This document shows positions 18,920 through 27,141 of a stretch of DNA of 44,328 bases, piece after piece. The DNA is from Terriglobia bacterium (GTDB lineage Bacteria > Acidobacteriota > Terriglobia > Bryobacterales > Bryobacteraceae): NCBI GenBank assembly GCA_020073615.1, contig JAIQEX010000044.1:1-44328 (forward strand), read 5' to 3'. Every line of letters starts with the position of its first letter. The stretch's first letter is position 1. The notes under the pieces were generated by a model. It saw only the letters and a program-made list of their open reading frames with translations. It searched no databases and had not been told where the DNA came from. Both the position numbers and the translations under genes were made by a program.

Positions 18920-19891
18920 ATGAGATTTCTGCCGGCCGCCATTCTGGGCGTGGCGCTGCTTGCGGCCACGGCGCACGCGGGCGACAAGAAGAAGGACGAC
19001 CCCAGCCAGATCGGCAACCGGGATGTGGCCAAGGGCGTCAATTTCTACTCTCTCGAACGGGAGATGGCCCTGGGCAAGCAGTTGGCCGAGGAAGTCCAGC
19101 GGCAGGCCAAGATGGTGGACGATCCGCTGATTTCCGAGTACGTCAACCGCTTGGGCCAGAACCTGGCGCGGAACTCGGATGCCAAGGTGCCGTTCACGTT
19201 CCGCGTGATCCAAGGCGACGCCCTGAACGCGTTCGCGCTGCCGGGCGGCTACGTGTTCGTCTATTCCGGGCTGATCAAGGTGGCGGATGAAGAGGACGAG
19301 TTCGCCGGCGCCGTGGCGCACGAGATTGCCCACGTGGCCGCGCGCCACATGACGCGGCAGGCAACCAAGGCCCAGTTGGCGGATATCTTGACTGCGCCGC
19401 TGGGTGCGGTCCTGGGTGGCTGGGCGGGCTACGGCGCACGGCAAGCCGCCGGCCTCGCTATACCGATGACCTTTCTGAGCTTCAGCCGCCACGACGAGAC
19501 TGAGGCCGATTACCTGGGCGTGCAGTACATGTACGCCGCCGGGTACGATCCCAACGGCGCGGTCAGCATTTTCGAAAAGATGGAATCGCTCGAGCGCAAG
19601 AAGCCGGGCGCCATCGCCAAGGTCTTCTCCACGCACCCCATGGATGCCGACCGCATCAGCCGGACGCAGCAGGAAATCGACCGCATTCTGCCCTCCAAGC
19701 CGGAGTACGTGGTGACCACCTCGGATTACCGCAACATGCGCGAGCGCCTGATGGACCTGGAAAACCGGCGTCCGGGCGTGGGAGAGGACGGCCGGCCGCG
19801 GCTGCGAGTGAATCCCGGAGCGGGAAAGGCCGGTGACCAGACCGATACCGGCGACCGCCCCACCATCCATCGCCGCGATCTGGTCGAATAG
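18920..19891 (+). CDS. M48-family secreted metalloprotease (BepA/YfgC-like)
   Basis: The 323-residue protein has an N-terminal signal peptide (RFLPAAILGVALLAATAHAG), then a soluble M48 protease domain. The zinc motif is HEIAH at 134-138, and a downstream E in HDETEADYLGVQY supplies the third ligand. The absence of multiple membrane helices and the presence of a cleavable signal place it with periplasmic BepA/LoiP-type proteases involved in outer-membrane protein quality control. The C-terminal 60 residues are a proline- and arginine-rich tail without recognised domain; the TPR domain of BepA is missing. It is transcribed divergently from the aminotransferase and convergently with the methyltransferase. 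Confidence 0.9.
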   Translation: MRFLPAAILGVALLAATAHAGDKKKDDPSQIGNRDVAKGVNFYSLEREMALGKQLAEEVQRQAKMVDDPLISEYVNRLGQNLARNSDAKVPFTFRVIQGDALNAFALPGGYVFVYSGLIKVADEEDEFAGAVAHEIAHVAARHMTRQATKAQLADILTAPLGAVLGGWAGYGARQAAGLAIPMTFLSFSRHDETEADYLGVQYMYAAGYDPNGAVSIFEKMESLERKKPGAIAKVFSTHPMDADRISRTQQEIDRILPSKPEYVVTTSDYRNMRERLMDLENRRPGVGEDGRPRLRVNPGAGKAGDQTDTGDRPTIHRRDLVE

Positions 19892-19937
19892 CGGTCGTTT
19901 CGCAAGCGAATTCCATCAGGCGCGGCTCCCCCCGGAG

Positions 19938-20672
19938 TCACGGCTTCACGGCCACCACCAGCAGGTTGCTGCGCAATCCCTGCCAGGCGGCCCTTTCCAG
20001 CAGTCTCAGGTACAGCAGCTCGATCACCGCCAGAGGACCCAGGAAAGCCGTCACCGCCGAGCTCGAAGCCGCCTGCAGCCGCGCGACGCGAAAGCCGCTC
20101 GAACGCAGGAGCCGATCGATCTCCTCGCGAGAATTCAAGCGGTAAAACGCGGGAAACACGTCTTCGTCTTTCCGTTTTTCCAGAAGCCGGATCAGCGCCC
20201 TCTTGGGGCCGTCCGGGACCCTGCGAGCGAGCCGTATCGGCAGACTGCGGCGGTTCGGCGTGTGGAAGATGAAGCTGCCTCCGGGGCGGAGAACGCGCTT
20301 TACTTCATCGAGCACGCGCTGCGGCCGTTCCAGATGTTCCACCACCATGTTGGCCGTGATCACATCGAAGCTGCCCGCGGGAAACGGCAGGTGTTCCAGG
20401 CTTCCCAGCACCCGGCCGGTCACGGCGGCGTTGCGGCGCATGCCCTCCAGATCGAGGTCGATGCCCACCAGCCGGGAAGCGCGGCTCGCCAGTTCCCGCT
20501 CTTCCCCGGTCATCCAGCCGGCAAACATCTGGTGACCGCACCCCAGGTCGAGCCAGGAACAGCCCTCCGGGACAAACGCCTTCAGCAGGTCGTAGTAATG
20601 ATACTGGGAGTAGCGTAGCGCGGGGGTGATCCGTTTCTCGAGCCACCAGTATGTCTTGACCAGGATTCCCAC
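19938..20672 (-). CDS. class I SAM-dependent methyltransferase
   Basis: The 244-residue protein has motif I WLDLGCGHQ (40-48), an acidic ribose-binding end of strand 2 (VGIDLD), and VLRPGGSFIFHTPN after the ANMVVEHLERP segment, as in UbiE/Methyltransf_11-type enzymes. It is the last gene of the minus-strand lipid operon, 20 bases after the SPT-like gene. By context it may methylate a lipid, quinone or headgroup; the sequence itself does not tell. A hydrophobic patch near residues 208-230 could help membrane association. Confidence 0.85.
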   Translation of the reverse strand: MGILVKTYWWLEKRITPALRYSQYHYYDLLKAFVPEGCSWLDLGCGHQMFAGWMTGEERELASRASRLVGIDLDLEGMRRNAAVTGRVLGSLEHLPFPAGSFDVITANMVVEHLERPQRVLDEVKRVLRPGGSFIFHTPNRRSLPIRLARRVPDGPKRALIRLLEKRKDEDVFPAFYRLNSREEIDRLLRSSGFRVARLQAASSSAVTAFLGPLAVIELLYLRLLERAAWQGLRSNLLVVAVKP

Positions 20673-20692
20673 TTGGGCTTATTATGGGCGCC

Positions 20693-21931
20693 TTACCGTT
20701 CGATGCCCAGGGAGTTGGCCACCCGCTCGAGAGTCGTCACCAGGCGGTCGACATGCTTCTCGGTGTGCGCGGCGGTGCAGGAAATGCGCAGCAGGTTCTG
20801 CGCGGCGGCCGGGCGGAGCACCGGATTGATGTAGATGCCCTCCTGGAGGAGGGCTTTGCACAGGCGGCAGAGGTCCACTTCTTCCTGGATGACCACGGGG
20901 ACGATGGCGGTCTCGCCGGGCAGCACGGAGAAACCGCGCCCGGCCAGCTCGTCGCGCAGCAGTTGCGCGATGCGCAGCAGGTGGAGGCGGCGCTCGGGCT
21001 CCTTCTTCATGATTTGCAGGGCGGCGGCGACGGCGCCCACCGAGGCGGGCGGCAGGCTGGCGGAGAAGACGAACGGACGGGCGGTGTGCTTGAGATAATC
21101 GACCACCGCGCGCTCGGCGGCGATAAAACCGCCCACCGAGGCCAGCGATTTGCTGAACGTGCCCATCACGATATCGACTTCATCGAGTACCCCGAGGTGC
21201 TCGGCGGCGCCGGCGCCGGTGGCGCCCAGCACGCCGATGCCATGCGCCTCGTCCACGTAGACGCGCGCGCCGTAGGGCTTGGCCAGTTTCAGGATGCCGC
21301 GCAGGTCGGCGATATCGCCTTCCATGCTGAAGACGCCTTCGGAAACGATGAAGATCTTCTCTTCCGGCGGGCAGTTCTCCAGGCAGCGCTCGAAGTGGTC
21401 CAGGTCGTTATGCCGGAAGCGCATGGTGCGGGCGGGCGAGCGGAGCGCTCCTTCCACCAGGCTGGCGTGCAGGTTGTGGTCGCAAATCATCACGTCGCCC
21501 TTCTCGGTGAGCGCCGAGAGGGTGGCGTAATTCGCCTGAAAACCGGTGCCGAAAATAATAGCGGCTTCCTTGTGCGCGAAAGCGGCCAGTTCCTCCTCGA
21601 GCTTGACGTGGATATCGAGCGTACCATTGAGCAGCCGCGAGCCGCTGCATCCGCTGCCGTACTTCTTGATGGCCTGGATGGCGGCTTCCTTCACCTTGGG
21701 ATGGGTAATCAGGTCGAGATAATCGTTCGACCCGAACATCAGCACCTTACGCCGTCCTATGCGGACTTCGCCCGGCCCGCATCCGTCGCGCTCTCCGAAG
21801 ACCTCGAAGTACATGTAGAGTCCAGCGGATTGCAGATCACTCGGACGAGTGAAGTTACGGCATTTCTCGAAAATGTCGTTCGATGCGCTGCCCTTGTTTT
21901 TGCTGGTGATGTCGCTACTCGATAAGCGCAT
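20693..21931 (-). CDS. spt: serine palmitoyltransferase-like alpha-oxoamine synthase
   Basis: This 412-residue fold-type I PLP enzyme belongs to the alpha-oxoamine synthase family. The Schiff-base lysine is K261 (GTFSKSLASVGGF), with D227/H230 (VDEAHGIGVLG) and the PLP-stacking H155 (DHNLHASLVEG). The GRRKVLMFGSNDYLDL segment near 59-74 resembles bacterial serine palmitoyltransferases more than BioF or Kbl. It would condense serine with an acyl thioester to a 3-keto sphingoid base. The ATG at 21931 has GAGG just upstream; an ATG at 21946 is possible but has no Shine-Dalgarno. The GNAT-like, epimerase and PAP2 neighbours support a sphingolipid role. 2-amino-3-ketobutyrate ligase and 8-amino-7-oxononanoate synthase are the alternatives. 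Confidence 0.8.
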   Translation of the reverse strand: MRLSSSDITSKNKGSASNDIFEKCRNFTRPSDLQSAGLYMYFEVFGERDGCGPGEVRIGRRKVLMFGSNDYLDLITHPKVKEAAIQAIKKYGSGCSGSRLLNGTLDIHVKLEEELAAFAHKEAAIIFGTGFQANYATLSALTEKGDVMICDHNLHASLVEGALRSPARTMRFRHNDLDHFERCLENCPPEEKIFIVSEGVFSMEGDIADLRGILKLAKPYGARVYVDEAHGIGVLGATGAGAAEHLGVLDEVDIVMGTFSKSLASVGGFIAAERAVVDYLKHTARPFVFSASLPPASVGAVAAALQIMKKEPERRLHLLRIAQLLRDELAGRGFSVLPGETAIVPVVIQEEVDLCRLCKALLQEGIYINPVLRPAAAQNLLRISCTAAHTEKHVDRLVTTLERVANSLGIER

Positions 21932-21936
21932 GGTCC

Positions 21937-23052
21937 TCAGTTCCATTCGTAGATTCGATATGTCTTGTACCGTTTTGCCCCCATCACCTCGAGGGAGCGA
22001 TTCATCAGTACGTTGTCTTCCAGTATCCAGGACATTTCGCAGTCGCCGAAGCCCAGCTTCCGGGCGTTGCGGACCAGCATGGCATAAAAGCCCGCCGCCA
22101 GGCCGGAGGCGCGGTACTCCTCCACCACCCCCAGTGCAACCACCCTCACATTTTTGATCAAACGTTGATAATACAGGATTTTGAGCAGTCCTGTGGGAAA
22201 CAACCGGCCCCCCGCCGGTTTCAGGGCCTGGTTGATATCGGGCAAAGCGAGAGCAAACCCGACTACCCGGCCGCCCACTTCGCCAAGGAGCACCAGCTCG
22301 GGCTTGAGAATCTGCTTCATCTCCTTGCCCATCAGGACAAACTCTTCTTTCGACATGGGAATGTAGCCCCAGTTGCGCGCCCACGCCGCCGAATAGACCT
22401 CCCACACGCGCGCCACTTCGGCGTCGAAGTTCTTCATGTCGATAGGACGTACGTGAACGCCCGCGGTCGCCAGGGCGCGGTCGGCCACGCGCCCGATTTT
22501 TTTCAAGTCGATGGTGTGGGCGTTGCTCAGGTAGGCGTACAGGTCCTTGGCTTTGCGCAGACCGGCGCGCTCCATCAGGGTGGGATAGTAGGGCGGATTG
22601 TAGGTCATCATCACCATGGGGCTGGAATCGAAACCCTCAATCAGCATGCCGCACTCATAGTTCGTCGACGGGCTCACGGGACCGCGCATCACCTGCGCCC
22701 CGCGGTCGAAGACCCACTGGCGCGCCCGCCGCAGCAACGCCTCGGCCACGGCGGCATCGTTCACGCTTTCGAAGAACCCGAAGAAGCCGGCGTTCTCCTC
22801 GTGGAACCGGTTATGGGCCCGGTTGAGGATGGCGGCCAAGCGGCCAACCACGCGCCCCCCGGAGAGCGCCAGGTAAAATTCCGCCTGGGCATTCGCGTAA
22901 AACGGATGCTTCCCGCGATCGAGAAGTTCCTTGACCGCGATCCGCAAGGGTGGCACCCAATGCCGGTCGTCGCGATACAGCGTGTAAGGCAGTTCCACGA
23001 ACTGTTTCAGCGCTTTCTTGTTGTCAACAGCGACGACTTCAATTCCTCCCAA
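21937..23052 (-). CDS. GNAT-like acyltransferase, candidate bacterial ceramide synthase
   Basis: The 371-residue protein looks like a two-lobed GNAT-superfamily acyltransferase, with LALSGGRVVGRLAAILN near residue 60-80 and VVALGVVEEYRASGLAAG near 310 as the acetyl/acyl-CoA-binding type segments. Larger GNAT proteins of this kind next to serine palmitoyltransferase include, as I recall, the bacterial ceramide synthase of Caulobacter. By that analogy it would N-acylate the sphingoid base. It starts at TTG 23052 with AAGGAG eight bases upstream, inside the end of the PAP2 gene. It ends a few bases before the SPT start, so the two are translationally close. The assignment depends on context; the fold call is firmer than the substrate. 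Confidence 0.7.
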   Translation of the reverse strand: MGGIEVVAVDNKKALKQFVELPYTLYRDDRHWVPPLRIAVKELLDRGKHPFYANAQAEFYLALSGGRVVGRLAAILNRAHNRFHEENAGFFGFFESVNDAAVAEALLRRARQWVFDRGAQVMRGPVSPSTNYECGMLIEGFDSSPMVMMTYNPPYYPTLMERAGLRKAKDLYAYLSNAHTIDLKKIGRVADRALATAGVHVRPIDMKNFDAEVARVWEVYSAAWARNWGYIPMSKEEFVLMGKEMKQILKPELVLLGEVGGRVVGFALALPDINQALKPAGGRLFPTGLLKILYYQRLIKNVRVVALGVVEEYRASGLAAGFYAMLVRNARKLGFGDCEMSWILEDNVLMNRSLEVMGAKRYKTYRIYEWN

Positions 23053-23929
23053 TGGTCAGGCTCCTTGCTGCCAGTTGCCGGTAAATTGCCGGGGTAGCCA
23101 GGATCAGTACGGTTGCCAACACGGCCCCGCCAAGCAGATCGACCGTGTAGTGGTATCGAAGATAAACTGTAGCAAAAATGAGGGGCGGAGTGTAGGCAAA
23201 ATAGCCCCGGAACAACCGTTTCGATACCAGCCTCGCGCCCCACCACGCCAGGATGGTGAGCTCCGTGTGGCCGCTCGGAAAACAGTCGTAGTGCGCCGAT
23301 TCCAGCCGGTCGAGAGTGGTTTGCATGCCGTGAAACAGCCACAATCCGCGCAGTGGGATGGTTTGCAAGTCGCTTAGCAGGAAGCGCGGGCCGCGCGCGG
23401 GAACCAGCACGTATCCCACGTAGGAGGTCAGGAAGCCCAGCGCAATTAAAAAACTATAATATTGGAACTTCGCGTACTCGCGTCTTTTCCACAGCAGGAC
23501 GGCGACGAATAGTACCGCTGGTACGAAAAGCGTGTACACCCACTGCAGGAACTCGGTGAAGACGGGCGTGTGGATGCGTTCCAGCCATACCGTGGGATGC
23601 GCGCCCCAGATGCGAAAATCCACCTGCGCCAGCCAGCGGTCGGCATCGCCGTGGCGCACCGCGGGAATCAGCACGGCCATCTCCTTGTAACAGGAGCCTA
23701 CGTAAACAATGGCGTACCAGTTCCGAAACCACCAGCTTGTAGGATTGGGCCGCTTGACTTCGAAGACCAGCAGCGCGCAGGCGAGCGCGTGCCCGGCCAG
23801 GCGCGCGGCGGCGTCCGGCACCGTGCTCCACCAGCCCAGAATCAGCACCGTGGTGAAGGCGAAGTAGGCCAGAACCACTTTGTCGATCGGCCAGAAGCGC
23901 GCGTCCGGGCGGTTCAGTATTTCAGCCAA
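23039..23929 (-). CDS. PAP2-superfamily membrane phosphatase/phosphotransferase (Aur1/IPC-synthase-like candidate)
   Basis: The 296-residue polytopic protein has about six hydrophobic segments. PAP2 catalytic elements are PARGPR (177-182), PSGH (218-221, H221) and RYHYTVD (258-264, H260 and D264). The first motif is the short GPR type rather than the KxxxxxxRP of classical phosphatases, as in inositol-phosphorylceramide synthase relatives. It could transfer a phospho-headgroup to ceramide or dephosphorylate a lipid. The TTG at 23929 is strongly supported by AAGGAGG at 23934-23940. The gene overlaps both the epimerase upstream (16 bases) and the GNAT gene downstream (14 bases). Confidence 0.82.
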   Translation of the reverse strand: MAEILNRPDARFWPIDKVVLAYFAFTTVLILGWWSTVPDAAARLAGHALACALLVFEVKRPNPTSWWFRNWYAIVYVGSCYKEMAVLIPAVRHGDADRWLAQVDFRIWGAHPTVWLERIHTPVFTEFLQWVYTLFVPAVLFVAVLLWKRREYAKFQYYSFLIALGFLTSYVGYVLVPARGPRFLLSDLQTIPLRGLWLFHGMQTTLDRLESAHYDCFPSGHTELTILAWWGARLVSKRLFRGYFAYTPPLIFATVYLRYHYTVDLLGGAVLATVLILATPAIYRQLAARSLTIGRN

Positions 23930-24879
23930 CCGGCCTCCTTATACCAGGCCAGGGTGAGGGCGAGGCCGCTGGTGAGCGGAGTCGGCGCCGCATAGGCGAG
24001 CTCGCGGGCGGCGCGCGTGGTGTCGCAGGTCCAGCACGCGCACCGCGCCTCGGCCACTTTTTCGCGGGAGACGATGCCCGGGACGCCGGTGATGCGCGCC
24101 CACACTTCGGCGCCATAGCCCACGGCCAGCGCCAGCGGGACCGGCACTTCGATCACGCGCGCTTTGCGGCCCATGATGCCCGCGGCCGTGGCCGCCAGTT
24201 CGCTCCACGAGACCGGCTTGGGGTGCGCCAGAAAGTAGGTGCGGCCGCGTGCCTGTGGGCTTCGTGCCGCGGCGATGAGTCCGTCCACCAGGTCGGCCAC
24301 GTAGATGGCGCTGAACCAGCGCTCGCCGCCCGCAATGGCCAGCGCCCACCCGCGGGAGATGGATCGGAGCATTTGAAAAACGTCGGTATCGCGCGGGCCG
24401 TAGACCACCGGCGGACGCACGATCACCGCCTCCGGCGCCGCGGCGCGCACCATGCGCTCGGCCTCCAGTTTCGCTCTTCCGTAGTTGGTGAGCGGATGGG
24501 GTTCGGCATCCTCGGCGACGGGGGCGCCGTCGCGGCTGGGGCCGATGGCGGCCAGGCTGCTGACATGCACCAGGTGGATGGCGCGCCCGCCCAGCGCGCG
24601 CAGCAGCGTCTCGGTGGCGCCTGCGTTGCCGGCATAGTAGTCGGCGGGGCGGAGCGCCTTGGTGACACCCGCGAGGTGGATTGCCGTATCCACACCTTCG
24701 AGCGCTTCCGCCAAGCCCTCGCCGGTGGCCAGATCGCCCGAGGCAGCTTCCACGCCCGCGGGCAGGAGCCGCGGGGCGGCCTTCGGCCGCGCCAGGCAGC
24801 GCACCGGCTCACCGAGCGAGCGCAGTTTCTCCAGCAGATGGCCGCCGATGAAGCCCGTGCCGCCCGTCACCAAAATCAC
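23914..24879 (-). CDS. NAD(P)-dependent epimerase/reductase (extended SDR), CerR-like candidate
   Basis: The 321-residue extended SDR has the Rossmann loop GGTGFIGGH (6-14), S107/S108 and the catalytic YxxxK as Y133-K137 (NYGRAK). In Caulobacter a protein of this family (CerR) is reported to reduce ceramide in the bacterial pathway; location beside an SPT-like and a GNAT-like gene makes the same role attractive here. 3-beta-hydroxysteroid dehydrogenase-like or nucleotide-sugar epimerase roles are the alternatives. It starts at GTG 24879 in a GTGA overlap with the preceding gene. The C-terminus carries a hydrophobic, lipid-compatible segment (VPVPLALAVGYGAEVWARI). Confidence 0.82.
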   Translation of the reverse strand: MILVTGGTGFIGGHLLEKLRSLGEPVRCLARPKAAPRLLPAGVEAASGDLATGEGLAEALEGVDTAIHLAGVTKALRPADYYAGNAGATETLLRALGGRAIHLVHVSSLAAIGPSRDGAPVAEDAEPHPLTNYGRAKLEAERMVRAAAPEAVIVRPPVVYGPRDTDVFQMLRSISRGWALAIAGGERWFSAIYVADLVDGLIAAARSPQARGRTYFLAHPKPVSWSELAATAAGIMGRKARVIEVPVPLALAVGYGAEVWARITGVPGIVSREKVAEARCACWTCDTTRAARELAYAAPTPLTSGLALTLAWYKEAGWLKY

Positions 24880-25526
24880 TGCGGGGTACTGCGAAAGGCG
24901 ACTTCGCCGAAGTAACTCTCGGCAACGGTGCCGGTGTGCTGGGAGTTGATCTGGATGCGCAATCCTTTGACGTGCGGCGCGGGCCTGCCATAGATCCGTT
25001 CGTAGTCCGCAGCCACATTGCGGCTTTCCGCGATCCACCGGTTGGCTTCCGAAGCCCCCGAGCGGCATACGACGGCGTAGATATGCACCAGGGGAATGGC
25101 GCTGGCGTTCTGCACCGTGCCCTGGGGCGCCGTGGTATCCCAGACATAGGCGATGATACGCCGGTCGGCGAAGGCCACCATGAGCTGCGCCGCCTGATCG
25201 TCGGTGGCGGCATGCCGGAAATCGCCGTTGGCGGGCAGTTGCGTAACTTTCCAGCGCCACGCCAGAAAAGGCATCTGGGCGGCGTCCACATCCACGCCCC
25301 GTTCCAGCGCAAAGGACGCTTTGACGCTCTTGAGGTGCAGGCACGGCTGGTCGTTTTCCGCGCAGACGGATATCACCGGCTTGCCGTGATTCACCTTGAT
25401 TTGCCAATTCGATGGCAGCCGTCCCGCATCCCACCCGGCCGTATTCAAAACGATGAAGGCCAACGGGGAAGTGCGCGCCTGAAAAACGAACAGAAAGACG
25501 GTGCAAACAAGCAGAAACTTCTTCAA
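24876..25526 (-). CDS. DUF3047-like secreted protein
   Basis: The 216-residue protein has an N-terminal hydrophobic signal (KKFLLVCTVFLFVFQA) and a beta-rich body. Features such as LPSNWQIKV, PFLAWRWKVTQLP and YVWDTTAPQGT match the DUF3047 family as I remember it. Its function is unknown. The TTG start at 25526 has GGAGAGG just upstream. Co-transcription with the lipid operon is indicated by the GTGA overlap with the epimerase gene, so it may handle envelope lipids or sugars. The 77 bases upstream, before the HEAT-repeat gene, could hold the operon promoter, but I see no consensus. Confidence 0.75.
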   Translation of the reverse strand: MKKFLLVCTVFLFVFQARTSPLAFIVLNTAGWDAGRLPSNWQIKVNHGKPVISVCAENDQPCLHLKSVKASFALERGVDVDAAQMPFLAWRWKVTQLPANGDFRHAATDDQAAQLMVAFADRRIIAYVWDTTAPQGTVQNASAIPLVHIYAVVCRSGASEANRWIAESRNVAADYERIYGRPAPHVKGLRIQINSQHTGTVAESYFGEVAFRSTPQ

Positions 25527-25603
25527 ATAACCTCTCCGAACCCTGGGCGCCCTACTCCTAATAATATCGCATGATTGCGCGGAATTTGGCAAAGCGCGCG
25601 AGC

Positions 25604-26413
25604 TCACTGCGCGGGCTGGCGCGAGCGGATCGCCTGGGCGGTGAGGGCGGCCTGACTGCGGATGGCCTCGGGCATGCCGGGCACGGGGCGGAGATAGCGC
25701 TCGACGTCTTCCAGATCGGCCGGTTGGCCCACCAGGTAGAGGGCGCGCAGGGCTTCCCAGACGTGGTGCTGGTCGGGCGCGAGCGATGCCAGGGGATCGC
25801 CGGGCGCGGCCGCGACGCCGTCGCGCCGCTCGAGCGCGCGTACCTCGCCGGGCACGGGCGAACGCACCTCGACCGCGCCGATGTGCGCCACCAGCGTATC
25901 GGGGTTTACGTAATCGCCGGGCTTGAGCCGGTACTTCAGGGTGCCCGCGGCCGGCGCGGCAATGGTGTACGGCCGCAGCATGGCCACCAACTCGGGGCGC
26001 GCCGCCCCGTCGCCATAGCCGGCGAGCGCGAGGGCGGCATTGCGGCGCACCATGGGCTGCGGATCGCGAACCAGGCGCGCGAGCGCGTCGTGAAAAGGCT
26101 CGTAGCGGCGGTCCTGCCCCATCACCCACGCCGCAGTCTCGCGCAGCTTCGGATCGGAATTGGCCGCCTGTTGGAGCACGTTGGGATACCAGCGCGAGAC
26201 CTCCTGGCGCAGTTCGAGGCGCTTGCTCAATTGCACGAGGGCATGCTGCGCGTGCCGCGGCCTGCTCTGGTCGGCGAAATACTGATCGAGCTGGGCGTCG
26301 GTCAGCTTGCGGCCGAACCAGGTCTGGTACCAGAACAGAAAGGGAATGACAACCAGCAGCAGCGCGAAGAGCGTAATGAGGAGGTATGCTCTGCGCCCGG
26401 GGCGATGGGTCAC
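25604..26413 (-). CDS. membrane-anchored HEAT-repeat protein with C-terminal barrel-sandwich (lipoyl/HlyD-like) domain
   Basis: The 269-residue protein has one N-terminal membrane helix (about 9-29) and alpha-helical HEAT/armadillo-like repeats near 85-145 (MVRRNAALALAGYGD). Then comes a segment at 149-213 with two barrel-sandwich half-motifs: APAAGTLKYRLKPGDYV and SPVPGEVRALERRDG, each of the form PxxGxVxxxxxxxGD. A final helical part follows. The barrel has no lysine in the biotin/lipoyl position, so it resembles adaptor domains of HlyD/RND-type membrane-fusion proteins. The GTG start at 26413 lies in a GTGA overlap with the Uma2 gene. The combination is unusual and its function unknown. 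Confidence 0.7.
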   Translation of the reverse strand: MTHRPGRRAYLLITLFALLLVVIPFLFWYQTWFGRKLTDAQLDQYFADQSRPRHAQHALVQLSKRLELRQEVSRWYPNVLQQAANSDPKLRETAAWVMGQDRRYEPFHDALARLVRDPQPMVRRNAALALAGYGDGAARPELVAMLRPYTIAAPAAGTLKYRLKPGDYVNPDTLVAHIGAVEVRSPVPGEVRALERRDGVAAAPGDPLASLAPDQHHVWEALRALYLVGQPADLEDVERYLRPVPGMPEAIRSQAALTAQAIRSRQPAQ

Positions 26414-26910
26414 TCGAACAGGTCCCTTACCGGCACCACGATCTCCGGATTTTCGGTCCGCAATTCCTTGACCTCGAACATGCCCCCGGCCGTGCAACGC
26501 CAAACCTTGCGGCTCCACGGATCGAGAATCCATACGTAGGGAACTCCAAACGCCACGTAATCGTCCACGCGCACCTGCATGCGCGACATGCGGTCCTCCG
26601 GAGAGAGGATCTCGATACAGATGAACGGAGGCGTGGTGAACACCTGTTCGGTGGGTTCCCCGCCCGCCACGACACACACATCGGGCACGCGGTAGCGCGT
26701 CCGCGAAACTCTCACCCGCTGTTCCGGAAAAACGTGGATTCCCAATTCCTTGCGCCGGTTGTGGAGCCAAGCGCTCACCGCCATCTGCAGTTCCGCATGA
26801 TTCCGTTCGCCAAAATTCCGCTCCTCGACCACCCCGTCTACGTAATCGCAGTCCGGGCGGTAGGAGGTCGAAAGATACTCTTCCACGCTGATCAGCACGC
26901 CGGTAGACAT
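26410..26910 (-). CDS. Uma2-family (DUF820) restriction-endonuclease-fold protein
   Basis: The 166-residue protein matches the Uma2/DUF820 family common in Cyanobacteria and Acidobacteria. PD-(D/E)xK-like residues are D77 (RVPDVCVV) and E100 (ICIEILSPEDR), after an acidic start (YRPDCDYVDGVVEE). Nuclease activity is suggested by the fold but has not been widely established. It starts at ATG 26910, just after the tandem GC-rich repeat, and its stop overlaps the downstream GTG. The family often multiplies in such genomes and carries little pathway information. Confidence 0.85.
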   Translation of the reverse strand: MSTGVLISVEEYLSTSYRPDCDYVDGVVEERNFGERNHAELQMAVSAWLHNRRKELGIHVFPEQRVRVSRTRYRVPDVCVVAGGEPTEQVFTTPPFICIEILSPEDRMSRMQVRVDDYVAFGVPYVWILDPWSRKVWRCTAGGMFEVKELRTENPEIVVPVRDLFE

Positions 26911-26975
26911 AAGCGATCCGGCCTCCGCGCCCGCGCGGCGCCGCTCCCGATTTCAAATATAACAGTTCCGGCGGC

Positions 26976-27136
26976 CCCCCTCCGAAACACCGCATCAAAA
27001 AAACCCGGCCCGGAGGGCCGCACCTTCCCCCGGTCCCTGGCCCCTGGCCCCGCGGCCCCCTCCCCGGAAACACCGCATCGGAAAAAGCCGGCCCGAAGGG
27101 CCGCACCTTCCCCCGGCCCCCGGCCCCCGGTCCCCG
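26976..27136. repeat. two-copy tandem GC-rich repeat with hairpins (period about 83 bp)
   Basis: Two copies share the order: C-run, GAAACACCGCATC (starting at 26984 and 27067), an A-rich stretch, a GGCCCGGAGGGCC-like palindrome, GCACCTTCCCCC, and a run of CCCCTGGCCCC or CCCCCGGCCCC. It fills the 231-base gap between the Uma2 and membrane-protein genes. The C-run arms resemble those of the inverted repeat at 33632-33756, suggesting one dispersed repeat family in this genome. Confidence 0.8.
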
Positions 27137-27141
27137 CTCCA

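Noticed and set aside
26976-27136. CRISPR-like array
   Set aside because: Only two units, adjacent, with no distinct spacers; the units themselves carry hairpins.
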